Made by a program: the position numbers and the translations under genes | The notes under the pieces: model-generated | Told to the model about the DNA's origin: nothing | Seen by the model: the letters and a program-made list of their open reading frames with translations, nothing else | Databases searched by the model: none | Assembly: GCA_033220425.1 (NCBI GenBank) | Contig: CM065646.1 | Coordinates: forward strand, 999,501 to 1,063,500 | DNA: 64,000 bases | Direction: 5' to 3' | DNA from: Lepraria neglecta | Lineage: Eukaryota > Ascomycota > Lecanoromycetes > Lecanorales > Stereocaulaceae | Shown: piece after piece, positions 46,186 through 57,530 of the stretch | Layout: every line of letters starts with the position of its first letter | Numbering within the stretch: position 1 is the stretch's first letter

Positions 46186-48028
46186 TGACAATGCTGGTGG
46201 CGCTGAGGTTGAGAATCAAGGTAGATGCGAAAAGGGTTTTATGAGTTGGAAAATCGATTGATCTATTGTCTTGTTGAGGTGGAGCCTTGGCACAGCCTTT
46301 CTGGTGAGGCAGCAAGGTGTTTCAGTTTTTCATCCGCGCTAATGTGGTTAGCTGAGGGGACTCGCTACAGTGGGACTGTGGGTTAGTGTGTCTCATGATC
46401 AGATGCGGTTTCAGCCATGCGCCATGACCATGGGCCATAGCGAGAGATCCGTGCTTCCTGAGTGCACTATTTGTATGATCATCCCACCAGCAGTTGGCTC
46501 TTCAGTCGAGTTCATCTCTTTCAGAGCTATAGCAGTTCTTTCCCGCCCACCCGCACCTTAAACATAGCCTATATATAGCCTATCTACATGCCGCCTAGGT
46601 ATGGGAGTTTTCTAGCGCTGGGGCACCTGTTATGGCCTTTCTAGGCTTGCTAGCCCTGGCGTTGGACCGCCCAAGCATCTATTTACATATCCACTTGTGC
46701 CGGTGTGCATAGCTTCAGGAGTGAGAACACTAACAAGGTAATACTGATCACGTGACCTTTTTACAAGGTCCCATTTTATAAACAGTACCCTACTATAGCG
46801 ATAACTTTCGATTAATGATAGGATCGACTACTTGCTTCCTATAGGTGATAGTACCACCTTTGAACAGACATATGGTGGTCAGGCATCGCGTCATATCGCA
46901 GTCGACGCGACGCGAACTTACGTTACTTTAGCTTTATCTTGGTTTCGCTTTCAGGACAACAGCTATCTGACCTAGACAACGCGAGATATTATAATCTAAA
47001 CTTCCTCTACCTGTTACCTCCATCCAGTACTTCGCGTACTTGCGAAGGGTCAAAATACTATACTTTATACGTCATTCATAGCTTAAGGGATTCTACGAAT
47101 TTAGTCAAAGCAAGAGGCTAGACCGGGATCTAAGCTAAAACTCTGCTAGTGTATGCAGCTGAGATTAAGAAGCTAAAGATAGACTTACTGGGAGCTGACA
47201 GAGGGGCCGTGAATGGCCTAATTGGTCGATCGTACAGGCACGCTCAGCCTTAATTCAGGCTCCTCATCCTCAGCTCAGGTTTAAGCAGCAGCAGCTCAGG
47301 TTAGCGACCGTAATTGGAACTGGGGATTAAAAACTTATGTTCAACTATAGAGGTCTTTCGGCAGTCGATTGTCTTTTTTACGAAAGGGCTCAAATCGCAG
47401 GGAACCTAGACAAATTCATCAAAAGCCGGAACTTTGGAATGGCACTGTCTGAACAATCAACATTGGAAGCTGCGATATTGGCCATTGTTGTAGCTTTAAT
47501 GGACTGGTACTGGCCCTTAGACCGGAATTATCATAGCATGGATTTTTTATTTGATTGAGATTCAGCTAGGAATTGTTACTACGGATAAACGTCAACTAGC
47601 TCAATTACCGCTCTTTTCTTATAGAATTTCTTCCTTCTCGTGACAACCTGCTGCACGCAGTAGAACGCTTGTCCCATCGTATATCGCTTTCCTCTTCCAC
47701 AAGCGCTGTATCGAAGGGCGTTGGTAGCCCTCGAACAGTTGGCTAGCTTGAGAAGCTGATAATAAAGAGATCTATGCAAAAGTCATCGTAATCTTTAGTT
47801 TGTAAAAGTAAGAATTAAAGAGCCAGTATAGGTGGCGCAACGCTCCCTCTTTACTCCATCTCAGTAACCATCTCTGAGGCCCTTGAAGTGGGCTGTACGA
47901 GAGCGTGGATCACTTCGACTGGGTGACGCATCACCCAGATCGGGTACCGCACCACCCCTGCTCACCCGGCGCGCTCGCTAAAGCGGCAGGCCTCGAGTGA
48001 GCTGGGGGCAGATTTTTGTCGCCTTTTA
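46186..48028. other. Gene-free AT-rich interval
   Basis: About 1.8 kb. Much of it is visibly rich in TA and poor in long frames. It holds a perfect 8-bp stem hairpin at 47919-47938. The frame at 47337-47558 has no recognised features. Confidence 0.4.
47919..47938. repeat. Perfect hairpin: 8-bp stem, 4-base loop
   Basis: CTGGGTGA, loop CGCA, TCACCCAG. The stem is the same core as the tandem repeat at 42281-42310. Confidence 0.8.
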
Positions 48029-49161
48029 ATGCCAAGCTTCGACGCCCAATATTTGGCCGACGTATGGGATTACACCCTCGATACTGTGCGGGGCGCGATA
48101 GTACGGAGTGATGAACACAGTCGATTCCCTCGCCCGTTCGAGATCGCAGATGCAGATGATCACAAGGTGGTCTCTTCAATTCGTAAGTCTATGCTGAGTA
48201 TCTGGTCGGATGGCTTGAACAAGATGCTCCAAAAGCCAATGAGCCGATTCGTGACGCTTGGACCACAGTCACAGAGCCACAACGAAGCTCTCAAATTGTA
48301 TCTAAAAAGACAAAAGAACGGCAGAATGTTCGAGCTCCCGTTAGCTGAGATCATCGATCTATGGCATCTATTGAATGCCACGATCCTGGCTAGTCTGTAC
48401 GCTATGTTGACCACAGTCCTCATCGAGGATGGCCATCCGGCCACAACCTAGACAGAATTATATTTCCATGCCCACACGTTGCAGAGTCTAGCGAGTTTCA
48501 TTTGGGCAAAAGATCTACTGTCTATTCCCGAGTATTCATCGATACCCGTTAATAGGCTGCGCAAATGCATTTTGGATATGGCTAAGCGGCGCATGGGTTG
48601 AGGACGACGAATATGTGGGGGCACGCACTCTGGGAGCTCCGAGAGACTACAATGAAAACTTATTAGGCTTGCAACGAAATGGTATCTTTGCAGTCTACGG
48701 CGGTCTAGTAAGCCCATCTCCTAATCTCTACGACTTTTCAATCGTACACCATATCAGCACAGGACAGATTCTCAATCTATCTACTAAATCGAACGATTAC
48801 ATCCAATCAGCCGAAAAAATTGACACGCCTTCCACTATCCCATTAGATGCCCGCGATCGAGTAGCTATTCTGCAGTCCACAAGGACTGTAAGCGAAACAT
48901 GGGTACAATGTTGATCTACATGAAATGCTGAGCATTTGGGGAAGCGTGGACGCGCAAAAAGGAACGAACTGGTTCTGCCATGCTGGTTCTAATAAAAATG
49001 GCCAGCTACTCGCACACTGTTTGACGACGAGGGGACAAGCTCCCATGCCCCGCAAATACCGTGCCATCGATTGCCTACAATGTGCATATGACGAGTGCTG
49101 TTCTGAAAGAAGAGAAAACCCGACGCACCCTGTCATTATAGTCAATGCTATGAGTAATTGA
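48029..49161 (+). pseudogene. Decayed protein gene of unknown family
   Basis: Three protein-like segments follow each other in three frames. The first (48029-48451, MPSFDAQYLADVWDY) continues beyond a TAG at 48449 as TELYFHAHTLQSLASFIW. A frame change near 48600 leads to VEDDEYVGARTLGAPRDYNE, then GIFAVYGGLVSPSPNLYDF up to about 48900. A second change near 48903 gives YNVDLHEMLSIWGSVDAQKG, NWFCHAG, then a Cys-rich end (DCLQCAYDECCSE). Consecutive fragments of similar, natural-looking composition argue for one ancient gene with one stop and two frameshifts. I do not recognise the family. Its neighbours include a HET gene and AT-rich DNA. Confidence 0.5.
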
Positions 49162-50389
49162 CTCGGGAAGGCTTTGTATGCGTACCCATGCGAGATTTCA
49201 GCACTGTATCGGAGCTGGTGTGATTAAAGTCTGATAGCAACACAGACTGCTGCATAGGACTCTTGAATAGGCAGGGTGCACAATCCAGGGACTAGCAAAG
49301 CTCTTACGTGACCCAAAAATCGGAATGGCACCACGAATACGGTATGTTCAGAACCCTCTTTCGCCCCCAAGTCTATCTCTCTAGCTCTTGTGCATCAGAA
49401 AACGGTGTATCTAACAAGCTACTAGCCTGTCAAGAGCTGGCTTCCGGCCTTTTCATCGCCCACGAGCCAAGGCACTGTGCACGAGGACTACCGAGTCAGG
49501 GGAAGGAGAGATGGAACAAGAGTCAGGCGATGAGCACGCAAGGAGCCTTTTGAATGAGAAGCTATGTTCAAAGGCGTATTCAGCATTAGTGTTTATATAT
49601 ACTTCATCATCGGTCGTCCCTTGAGCTTCCTACCGTATCCCCTATTCATGATCGACGGTCCAGATTGAATGTCTGCAGCTCCGTCCCTCGTGCCAATTCA
49701 TTCCCCTCCGAAATTTGCGAAAATTGAAACCAGTTGACTTGTAAGGCAGCTGACCAGGCTAACATACTGGACTGGGATTTATTTTCTGCACATTCAACAT
49801 GTTTGGAGCAAGGGATGGTTAGATGACGATGCATGAACAGCAAGAGGGCTGGCACTTGCTCTCACAAGGCCGCCAGTAGAGACACCACTTCCAGCTTCCA
49901 GAAGCGGTATGTTTGCATTGTCTGGCTCCTAGGCTTGGAGACAATCGTCAAATTTGCTCAACCCGCTTCCATTACCACCATATCCCTGCTCCACATACTG
50001 ACTAAATGACCAGTACTCAGTTCATCCGATACTAGGATATTGGATTCCTTCGCTCGTGCTCGGAGGAATGCTTGCCAGATCCACACCGGTTGGAGTTTGG
50101 CAAGAGCAATATTACATGTACGACGAGCTGTCTTCGGTAGAAGATTAGCAGAACAGTGATCAATGTATGGACATTTGACAGCGCCTCCAACAAAGGCATT
50201 CGCTGATGCCCATATCAAGTAATACCCTTTAAATTCTGCAAATGGAAGGCGCACGTGCATTCAAAGTGGAATGTTGAGGATCCTCTTGCCGCGGAAGTAA
50301 AGTTGTAGTTGATTGTACTGAAGAAGCTGAGCCATAACACCATATGCAATGCCCAGACACTAATATAAGCCAATATGCTTTTGACACAT
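49162..50389. other. Intergenic region
   Basis: About 1.2 kb with small frames on both strands. None has recognisable features. Confidence 0.4.
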
Positions 50390-51023
50390 TCAATTATCCT
50401 TCTCAATTTCCTCCGGTCTCCGCGTATACCGTCTGGGCAACACGATTGCCTGCCGCCTAGCCCGCGCGTATGCGTCCGTTATCAGCGGTGAGCTGCCCTC
50501 CGTTCGAATAATGCTTCCTATCGACATGAAGAAGCTGTATGGTAGGTGTTGTGTCAGCACTTCTGTTATGTCTCCGCAGATTGTGCCTGAAGTGGAAATC
50601 GGGAGGATAGCTGAGCAGCATACCCAAAAGTTGCTCCAGAACCCAGCATGTATTGTCCCAGTGTCCTCATGGGCCCATTGGGTCCGGCCCCGTATCTTAT
50701 GATGTTGAAACCGCCTACAGAAAGACTCAGCGTGGTCCTGTCGTCCCAAATGCACAACACTCATATGCATCCGTACCGAAGATGAATCCCATGATCAAAC
50801 CCACGGCTGGTATACGAGATCGAGCGTCAGCGAATAGCCTCCTGCTGTGCATGTATCAGGAGGGTTTCATACAGCCTCCAAGCATTGCACCCATTTTCCC
50901 TGCGACATTTCAGCAAATTTAGCGTTCCAAAGTGGAGGATATCTTCTATCACTCACATTTGTCGAAAGTGGAGGGGCCTTGCATGCGCCCTCCAGCCGTG
51001 GAGCTCGATGGCATTGGTGGCAT
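50390..51023 (-). CDS. MGR2: Mitochondrial TIM23-complex subunit Mgr2 (ROMO1 homologue)
   Basis: Small inner-membrane protein that couples and gates the TIM23 protein translocase. Five exons: 51023-50957, 50899-50873 (27 nt), 50806-50777 (30 nt), 50714-50624 and 50534-50390, with introns of 57-89 nt; 119 residues. The joined protein reads GPSTFDKWKMGAMLGGSVGL, IMGFIFGGFNIIRYGAGPNG, MRTLGQYMLGSGATFGFFMS, IGSIIRTEG. That is the Mgr2/Romo1 core with its two helices. The C-terminal part (DAYARARRQAIVLPRRYTRR) is a basic fungal extension. The start MPPMPSSSTAGG is the first ATG in frame. Because exons 2 and 3 are so short the gene is easy to miss. Confidence 0.92.
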
Positions 51024-51820
51024 CTTGACTGAAGGAGGTTTCACTGAAGGTAGCAAGCAGGATGCCTCACACCCAGAAACTGTACAGCTTAAGGTTGTCT
51101 GGCTGTATCAGAACCAAAGGGACATATCGGGGCTACCGGCGCCGCTTCGGCCCGTTTGCCACATGGTCACGTGCGAACCTCTGGCTCTTGTTAATTCGTC
51201 CCAGCAGATCCTGGTAGATTAGGTTTTAAGTCCTGAAACGTATGAGGTGTTATCGCTGTTCAGGCCATTCTACGACACATGCTATTCTAGATTCGAAGGT
51301 GTGCCTCGTGGCTGTGAAACCGCGTGTCTTTCATCGTTCCGGCGTCTATCACCTCGCGTTTGCGGCTGCCGAGAAAAACCAACGTCTCCTAATGGTACCC
51401 CTCAAATCAAACCATCAGAAACATCGGCGCTGAACCACTCAATATCATCTTGCTTACCTCTGAACGACTGTCTCTTGCTACCTTGCTCCCTGGAGACCTT
51501 TCACTTGTCTGACCTCCCTCTTAGCCGTGGGTAGGATTCACCATAAAGATCCTACTAGCAGTCGCCCAACTCTCGAGCGTCATCCCGTTAAAAGATTACA
51601 AACAGTGGCTCGACCACCGAATACCGTCCTTTTGGATACTTCAATCATATGAGGAAATTCACCATCTACCAGAGTCGCCCTGCCCCACGCTCGAGGCCTA
51701 CAGCGGCGCTTGTTTCATCACCTTGGGATTTGAGGTCGAGGTCTGCAAGGAAGTGGGATTTGAATAACAAGAGGTGGATTTATACAACGCGACAGACAAC
51801 CCGTTGACTTCGCCATACCG
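51024..51820. promoter_or_regulatory. Intergenic region between divergent MGR2 and the FHA gene
   Basis: About 800 bp serving both starts. No other gene recognised; the frames here have no features. Confidence 0.4.
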
Positions 51821-54234
51821 ATGACTGCCGTAGCGTCCCCACCAAGCTTGCAGCCGCTACCACGATGGAGCTCTACTAATGGTGGAGAGGGACTAGACTC
51901 AATGAGCGCCGAAGAGGTCACCCGAATGTTCATGCCTCGCAAGAGCGCACAGCATACAAATTCCTCGTCATCTACGACTTCTTCTTCCTCAACTTCCTCC
52001 GCCGTTCCCGCGCCCGCTCCTCAGACGAATGGTGGCGAAGCCCCTACTACGAATGGTGACCAGGGAGGGTGGGGACCACGGAAGAAGGCCGCCAGAGGGC
52101 TGTGGCCATCTTCGAAGGCTGAACCCGTTTCTGGCCTATCAGCTGCGCGTCCCCAGGCGCTGCCTAATCCTTCGTCCGGCCAATCAGCCGCGTCCACCAT
52201 GAATACTGCAATGCATCAACCTTCCTCGGTACTACCGTCGCAAAACAGGTCACAAGGACAACCAAATGGGATAAGGGCAGAGCAGGCCTCGGGGCAGTCT
52301 GACTCACCGGCCATATTAGCTCTGTTGCCGGTGACGGGCACTTTCGAACGGAAGCAGATTGTACTACCTTTCTCTCCCGAGGTGATACGAATAGGGCGGC
52401 AAACGAATGCTAAAACGCAACCTACAGCGGTCAACGGCTATTTCGACTCCAAAGTTCTTTCAAGGCAGCATGCTGAGGTATGGGCTGATAGGAACGGCAA
52501 GATCTGGATTCGAGACGTCAAGTCATCGAACGGCACATTCGTGAATGGAGCCAGACTATCGCCCGAAAACAGAGACTCGGAGCCTCACGAACTTCGTGAG
52601 CAAGACACTCTAGAGTTGGGGATCGATATTGTTAGCGAGGATCAGAAAAGTATCGTTCACCACAAGGTCTCAGCCAAGGTCGAGCTTGCCGGTATCTATC
52701 CCAATCCGCCATCTTTGTTGGAGATGGATTTCAATCACAACAATCCCAATTCAGGTAACGCGATAATGGGAGAGCCGATGAGTCAACAATTATCACAAAT
52801 GCGAGGGCGAGGCGGTAGTCAAGGCTCGGTCGTAAGCAATGGTCGCATGATGGGTCCAGCAAGTATGGCAGGCGGTAACACAAACATGCTGGGACCGCAA
52901 AGGCAAATGAATCTCTGGATGGGACCGATCACCATCGAGCACGTGGTCAAGAAGCTCGCAGTAAGTTGAGAGCCAAGCCCGAAATTGAATGTACGCTCTA
53001 ACAGACTTGCCAGACGGAATTCAAACAAGCCAAGCAGCAGACTCAAGAACTTGACCACACTAAAGACTTCTTCAACGCTCTGTTAACATTAGAACCCGGC
53101 GAAGAACCTCCGAAGTCACCGCAGAAAAATACCAAAGAGGAGAAGCAGGCCAATGGCGTTCCTCCTCCCGCTCAATTCGATCGCATATCACCGTTCTCAC
53201 AGCCTCCAGCTCCTCCACCGCAACAGCCCCTTCCTGAAAAACCAGATGTCGCTCGATTCAGTATCCCACAATCCTTGTCCCAACCGTCCTTGACGAGGAC
53301 AGATACAGAGAGACCGAGATCACCGCTAAACTCGCCTACGCGATTAGAGCCTCCAAGCAGTCAGACAGCAGCTTTGGTGGAGGCTTTGAAATCCTCAAGA
53401 AAGGAAATAGAGTCGCAAGGCGATCGAGTGAAGTTCCTCGAAGCTGCTTTAGCACGTGAGCGCAAAGCACGTGAGAACGCTGAGAGACATGCAAGAAACC
53501 TTTCTGGTGAGCGTATCCAACACGACGATATTGAGAGAAACGGTGCTGTTGAAGAAGAAGCCTTTGATCCACCACTGGACTCTCTAGAACTCATCGAAAA
53601 GGACCGAGCAAATGGTCACATCGATAGCGAAGAGAAAGACGCTTTGTCAAGGTCTACATCTATGGCAACAATCACGAACGCTGAAGACTTACACCGGGAC
53701 ACCGATAATATCGATGCATCGACCTCACGGTTACAAGCAAGATTAGATCTTATGGTGAAGGAGATGGACGACATGAAGATGGCTATGGAATCCTACAAGC
53801 GGAGAGCAGAAGACGCAGAAGAGGGTCGAAGAAGCTTGGCGGAAATGGTGGAAAACCTTCGAGCTGGCCGCAATCCTAACAGCGTCGTACCGATCACTAG
53901 TGACGACGACTCCACACTTCCCGGCGATAGTGAAACCAATAGCTTGTCTGACTCTAAGAAGTATGCAAAATCTAGAGACACAGACCGCTCCGTTGCATCT
54001 CCACAGCCGCATCCACCTCAGCTTAACGGCAGCGCTGTGGTAGGAAACATACAGCGGGAGCTAGAGAAGACAATGTCGAACGTCTTACAGCAACACCAGC
54101 GGCAATGGAGTGGTCCCGGCGGAGGCGGGCGAATGGTGCAAAGTGCACCATACGTGTCCATGGTTGGGGTTGTACTTATTGGTGTTGGTATTATGACATG
54201 GCTGAACGGATGGCAGCCCAACGGGGAGAAATGA
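51821..54234 (+). CDS. FHA-domain tail-anchored protein (SLMAP/Far10/PRO45 type, STRIPAK)
   Basis: Two exons, 51821-52960 and 53005-54234, with a 44-nt intron; 789 residues. A Ser/Pro/Gln-rich N-terminal third leads to an FHA phosphothreonine-binding domain at about residues 165-275 with the key blocks VIRIGRQ, SRQHAEVW and SSNGTFVNG. After a conserved stretch (MGPITIEHVVKKLA, then TEFKQAKQQTQELDHTKDFF) come two predicted coiled coils (about 525-570 and 640-690). The protein ends with a single hydrophobic segment (VSMVGVVLIGVGIMTWLNG), a tail anchor. This is the layout of the fungal SLMAP homologue (PRO45 in Sordaria, Far9/Far10 in yeast). It belongs to STRIPAK at the ER/nuclear envelope and acts in hyphal fusion and sexual development. 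The frame is intact. Confidence 0.88.
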
Positions 54235-54815
54235 TTTAGCGACGTATGCATTATAGGAGGTCTTGGAGCTGCGTTTGGTTGGGAGGAATGGATTCAGCAT
54301 GGAAAGCCAGGCATCACCGGTGCGTTTCTTTGCATTATCACGGAGTTCAGTATTCTTGATGTCTACCGTGACGGCCGGCATTATCGGTAAGGTTTTAATG
54401 AGATATACCAGCTAGGTCTAGCTATACATACATTTCATTTATGCTTTAACATAGGTATGCCATTGCATCGGCTCACAGACTGTCTTCTACCAATCACTCG
54501 CCATGGCTATCTTCTCACACGTCCTGAGAGATGTCTTGTCCTTTCATTCTTAGTTCCGCCCGTCGGTTTGATGCGCTTATCAATGCCCAACAAGCCCAAG
54601 ATGTTCTAATGTCTCCCGCAATGTCTCCGGCTTACCTTTCTGGCGGCTGGTCTATTTCCCAATCTCTGCTTGGAGTTCCTTGGATATCGTATGGGCCGGT
54701 CGAATCCCTCGAGTCCCTGAATCTCCTGCTCTAGAGGACGACGTCACGGAGAAAACTGACGCGGATCTATGCCCTGTCTCTGGTGTCTGCGACGCATCCA
54801 TGTCTTTTAATCCAA
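54235..54815. other. Intergenic region between convergent genes
   Basis: About 580 bp holding the 3' ends of the FHA gene and POP7. A minus-strand frame at 54085-54381 overlaps the end of the FHA coding region and is not called. Confidence 0.4.
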
Positions 54816-55443
54816 TCACTTCAACGTAATAGCAACCTCAACCACGCTGCACTTCCTAACCCTCGACTCCGGCAGCTCTTCCTCCTCCTCCTCTCCCTCC
54901 CCCTCACCATCCACCAACCCATCCCTCTCAACAACATCATCAACAACACCCACACTCCCCGTCCTCAACCTCACTGTACAATCATCCTGACCCTGAAAAT
55001 ACAGCGCCAATCCTAATACATTCTCAATAGCCCTATTCGTAGCCTTCAGCACCACCTCCTCCCTCCCCTTCCCCTTCCCATCCACAGAGTTACTTCTCTC
55101 ACTCAACATCCTAAGCTTCTGCCTATCGCTCATCTTACTATTCACAAGACTAATCTTAGGCGTGGCTCGTTCATCGACGAGGGAAAGGAGTTTGCGAACG
55201 CGTTTCACGGCGGAGATGAAGGGCGTGCGGGGTGAGATGTAGAGGATTTTTTGCTGGGAGGCGGAGGTGTAGGGGGAGGGGATTGAGGGGTGGAGGATGG
55301 GGCGTTTTTGGATGCGGGTGTCTGGGGGAGGTTAGTATGGTTGTCCGAGTTATTGGTGGGAGGTTACTTTTTGGTAGGTGAGGTAGCTTTTTGGGTTTGG
55401 GTTTTTTGCTGGTGGTTGTGTTTGTCGGTAATGATGGCGCCAT
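54816..55443 (-). CDS. POP7: RNase P/MRP protein subunit Pop7/Rpp20
   Basis: Alba-like RNA-binding subunit of nuclear RNase P and RNase MRP, for tRNA 5' and rRNA processing. Exons 55443-55368 and 55321-54816, with a 46-nt intron; 193 residues. A basic N-terminus (TTTSKKPKPKKLPHLPK) is followed by the Rpp20 domain: SIPSPYTSASQQKILYISP, RTPFISAVKRVRKLL, LKATNRAIENVLGLALYFQ and DCTVRLRTGSVGVVDD. The protein has an acidic Glu run and ends RVRKCSVVEVAITLK. All conserved blocks are in one frame after splicing. The gene start lies within about 100 bp of a GC/AT compositional boundary. Confidence 0.9.
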
Positions 55444-56123
55444 TTCTTCATTGCACGCGGAATGATGGGTGGTTAGTGCTCTTACTGGGACCGAACAGAA
55501 GTGGGAGAACCATGGGACCGAATTTCTGACATCTAATGCGCTTACCGCGTCAGGTCGCTGGAGCCGACCCGGGAGTCGCCCCAGCAGCCGGCTGGTGGTC
55601 CCCCGGGGGTACACCTTAGGGGCACCTTAGAGGCTCGCTCAGGGGAGCCCCTCATTGACTTTTAATTTGGCGATGACGTGCGCGTCAGGCGCGTAGTCTC
55701 TGTGCACAGGACTTCATATCCTCCTCTCGGTTTTCGACCACTATTATATCTCTTCAATACCTATCTACTTACTCATTATTCATGTAGATAAGTCTTTAAA
55801 TTCTACTCTTTTTATAGTTTAGTTAATATTCGCCCCGGAGCAACTGCGTCCAAGCCGGGCGTACCAAATTGCCGACGTAGAAATTTTATTCACGAACGCT
55901 TTATTATATTGGAGAATCCTGGCAACCTTCTGCTTTTTTCTCTCGAATATAGTGAATTGGACGCCTACCACGACGGAGCATAAATTAAAAAGGCCTCAAG
56001 CATAAGTCCGGCCTGTAACGAATAGAGCAACTTCCTCGGCCGAAAAGCATGCATGTTCAACTTTATCATGACCATTAATCGTTAGGTCTTGGTTAACCAC
56101 GCCCCATTGAAGCTTCTTCAGCG
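55444..56123. other. GC-rich palindromic segment followed by AT-rich DNA
   Basis: About 55540-55720 is GC-rich with short palindromes (CCCCGGGG; GGCTC...GAGCC; CAGCCGGCTG). It then gives way to a T/C-rich and finally AT-rich sequence with many TA steps. No coding sequence is visible. The border is sharp and looks like the edge of an insertion. Confidence 0.4.
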
Positions 56124-57530
56124 TCAGATCGTCTTTTGCCATATCTTCTTGAGGCTGGACGTTCTCAGAAATCCGAGGAGCAGCGCTGCTACTAGCATTG
56201 CCCCTCCCATAGATAAGGCAAACGCAGTTGCGTATGGCGAATAACCCGTCGAAGAAACTAGAGATTTTGGCAACTCGGTTCCATCATAGTCGTATATTGT
56301 AATTCGGCAGTGCAAGAGTGTCGATGCCACCATGATTGGGACTCCGTAAGTGTATGGTAGTTGTAAAAACCCACGTGCTCCCTAATGACCTCTAGGCCAC
56401 GCAACACGTAGGCCTTGCGAACGAACGCTGTATCCAACCCATTCTGCGGTGGTTAACATGGAAGTAAAGAGGCCATTATAGGCAAGGTAAATGTATGATA
56501 CAAGCATTTGCGTGTGTTGGCGAGTAGAGATGCTGCGGCTAGTGATCGCCGAACACCATAGATACCTTTTCCAACAAGGTCTTCTGTATTGGGCTTTCCA
56601 AAACCACCAGAGACAAGCGCCGCAGTGCTGCCTGTCCAGACGGCGTTGCGAACACATATGGCATTGATCGCGATCATGAGGATTATAGCGCTATCAGAGA
56701 GTCAGCAAAGGACAGACCTACTGCCAAACCGCGAAGCAATCCATACGGGATGAATGTTGCCAACCAGAAACCTTTTGTAGCTCCAGCAGCCCAGCGCCAT
56801 CTGTTGCTCCGCCACTGGAGAGGTAGAGGTTGCTTCGACCAAAAGTGCTTATTCTTCTCGACATCGACCTTGGAAACCAGGCAGCGACCTTTGAGACTTG
56901 TATCAGGTCGTAAGAGGAATGATTCGTCCCTGTTGTTTACTAACGGATACATAGAGCTGCCAACGCAAAGGGTTAAGATGAAACAGATAGGTTTGACCGC
57001 GTTGCAGACGAGCACGGTGATAAGGATTTGAGGACTTATCCCTAGACGACATGGATGATCTGTTTTCTCAGCAAACAGTATTGCACATTTCCTTCAATAT
57101 AGAACGAGTGTTCCGTTAGGTTCAATCCCCACGTGAACCCGGCAAGGTCGAATCCGTTCCATAGATTCCAGTGAGTAGTGTTCTCCCGACTGAGTTTACC
57201 AAAGTCGCAACTAGATTTGGTACCGCACATCCAAACTCCTCCGCCCGATTGCGTTATGCCCTCTGCTAAGTCATTTCCATAGTTGATGCCTTGGAGTAGC
57301 AGTGAGCTATTCCCCACTCCGGTATCATAGATCAGGATAAGGTTCCCGTATTCCGAGTTGAAATTGAGCCCGTAAGCCTTGATGCAGTCGGTGACGTTCA
57401 TTGAGACTAAAGAATGATTCCCAAAATTTTCTAGTATACTTTGAGCTTCCGCGGGATATTGCGTTAGAGCCGTCGTAGTGTTTTAAGGAGCCCCCGTTAA
57501 AAATTCTTCTGTGGCTGCATTGTAGATATA
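56124..57530 (-). pseudogene. Decayed DUF6536-type multi-pass membrane protein gene
   Basis: Reading the minus strand, fragments of one fungal membrane protein appear in order: IYNAATEEFLTGAP, then a TAA stop at 57483-57485, LVSMNVTDCIKAYGLN, GGGVWMCGTKSSC, NVQYCLLRKQ. A frame change and stop near 57042 follow, then RLGISPQILITVLVCNAVK, a further frame change near 56690, NAICVRNAVWTG and SYIYLAYNGLFTSMLTTAEW. The final fragment is VPIMVASTLLHCRITIYDYDG, GYSPYATAFALSMGG. The order of hydrophobic and Cys-containing blocks matches what I know of DUF6536 proteins, large fungal membrane proteins of unknown role. There are several frame changes and at least one stop. The N-terminal membrane part is missing or unreadable in the AT-rich flank. 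Confidence 0.7.

Noticed and set aside
54085-54381. 98-residue minus-strand frame at the end of the FHA gene
   Set aside because: Overlaps the conserved tail-anchor coding sequence antisense; no family match.
9689-57530. Explaining all broken genes as sequencing error
   Set aside because: About 20 conserved genes with some 50 splice junctions read without a single break, while lesions cluster in seven genes and include stops as well as indels. Error remains possible for the single break in the HET gene at 45.48 kb.
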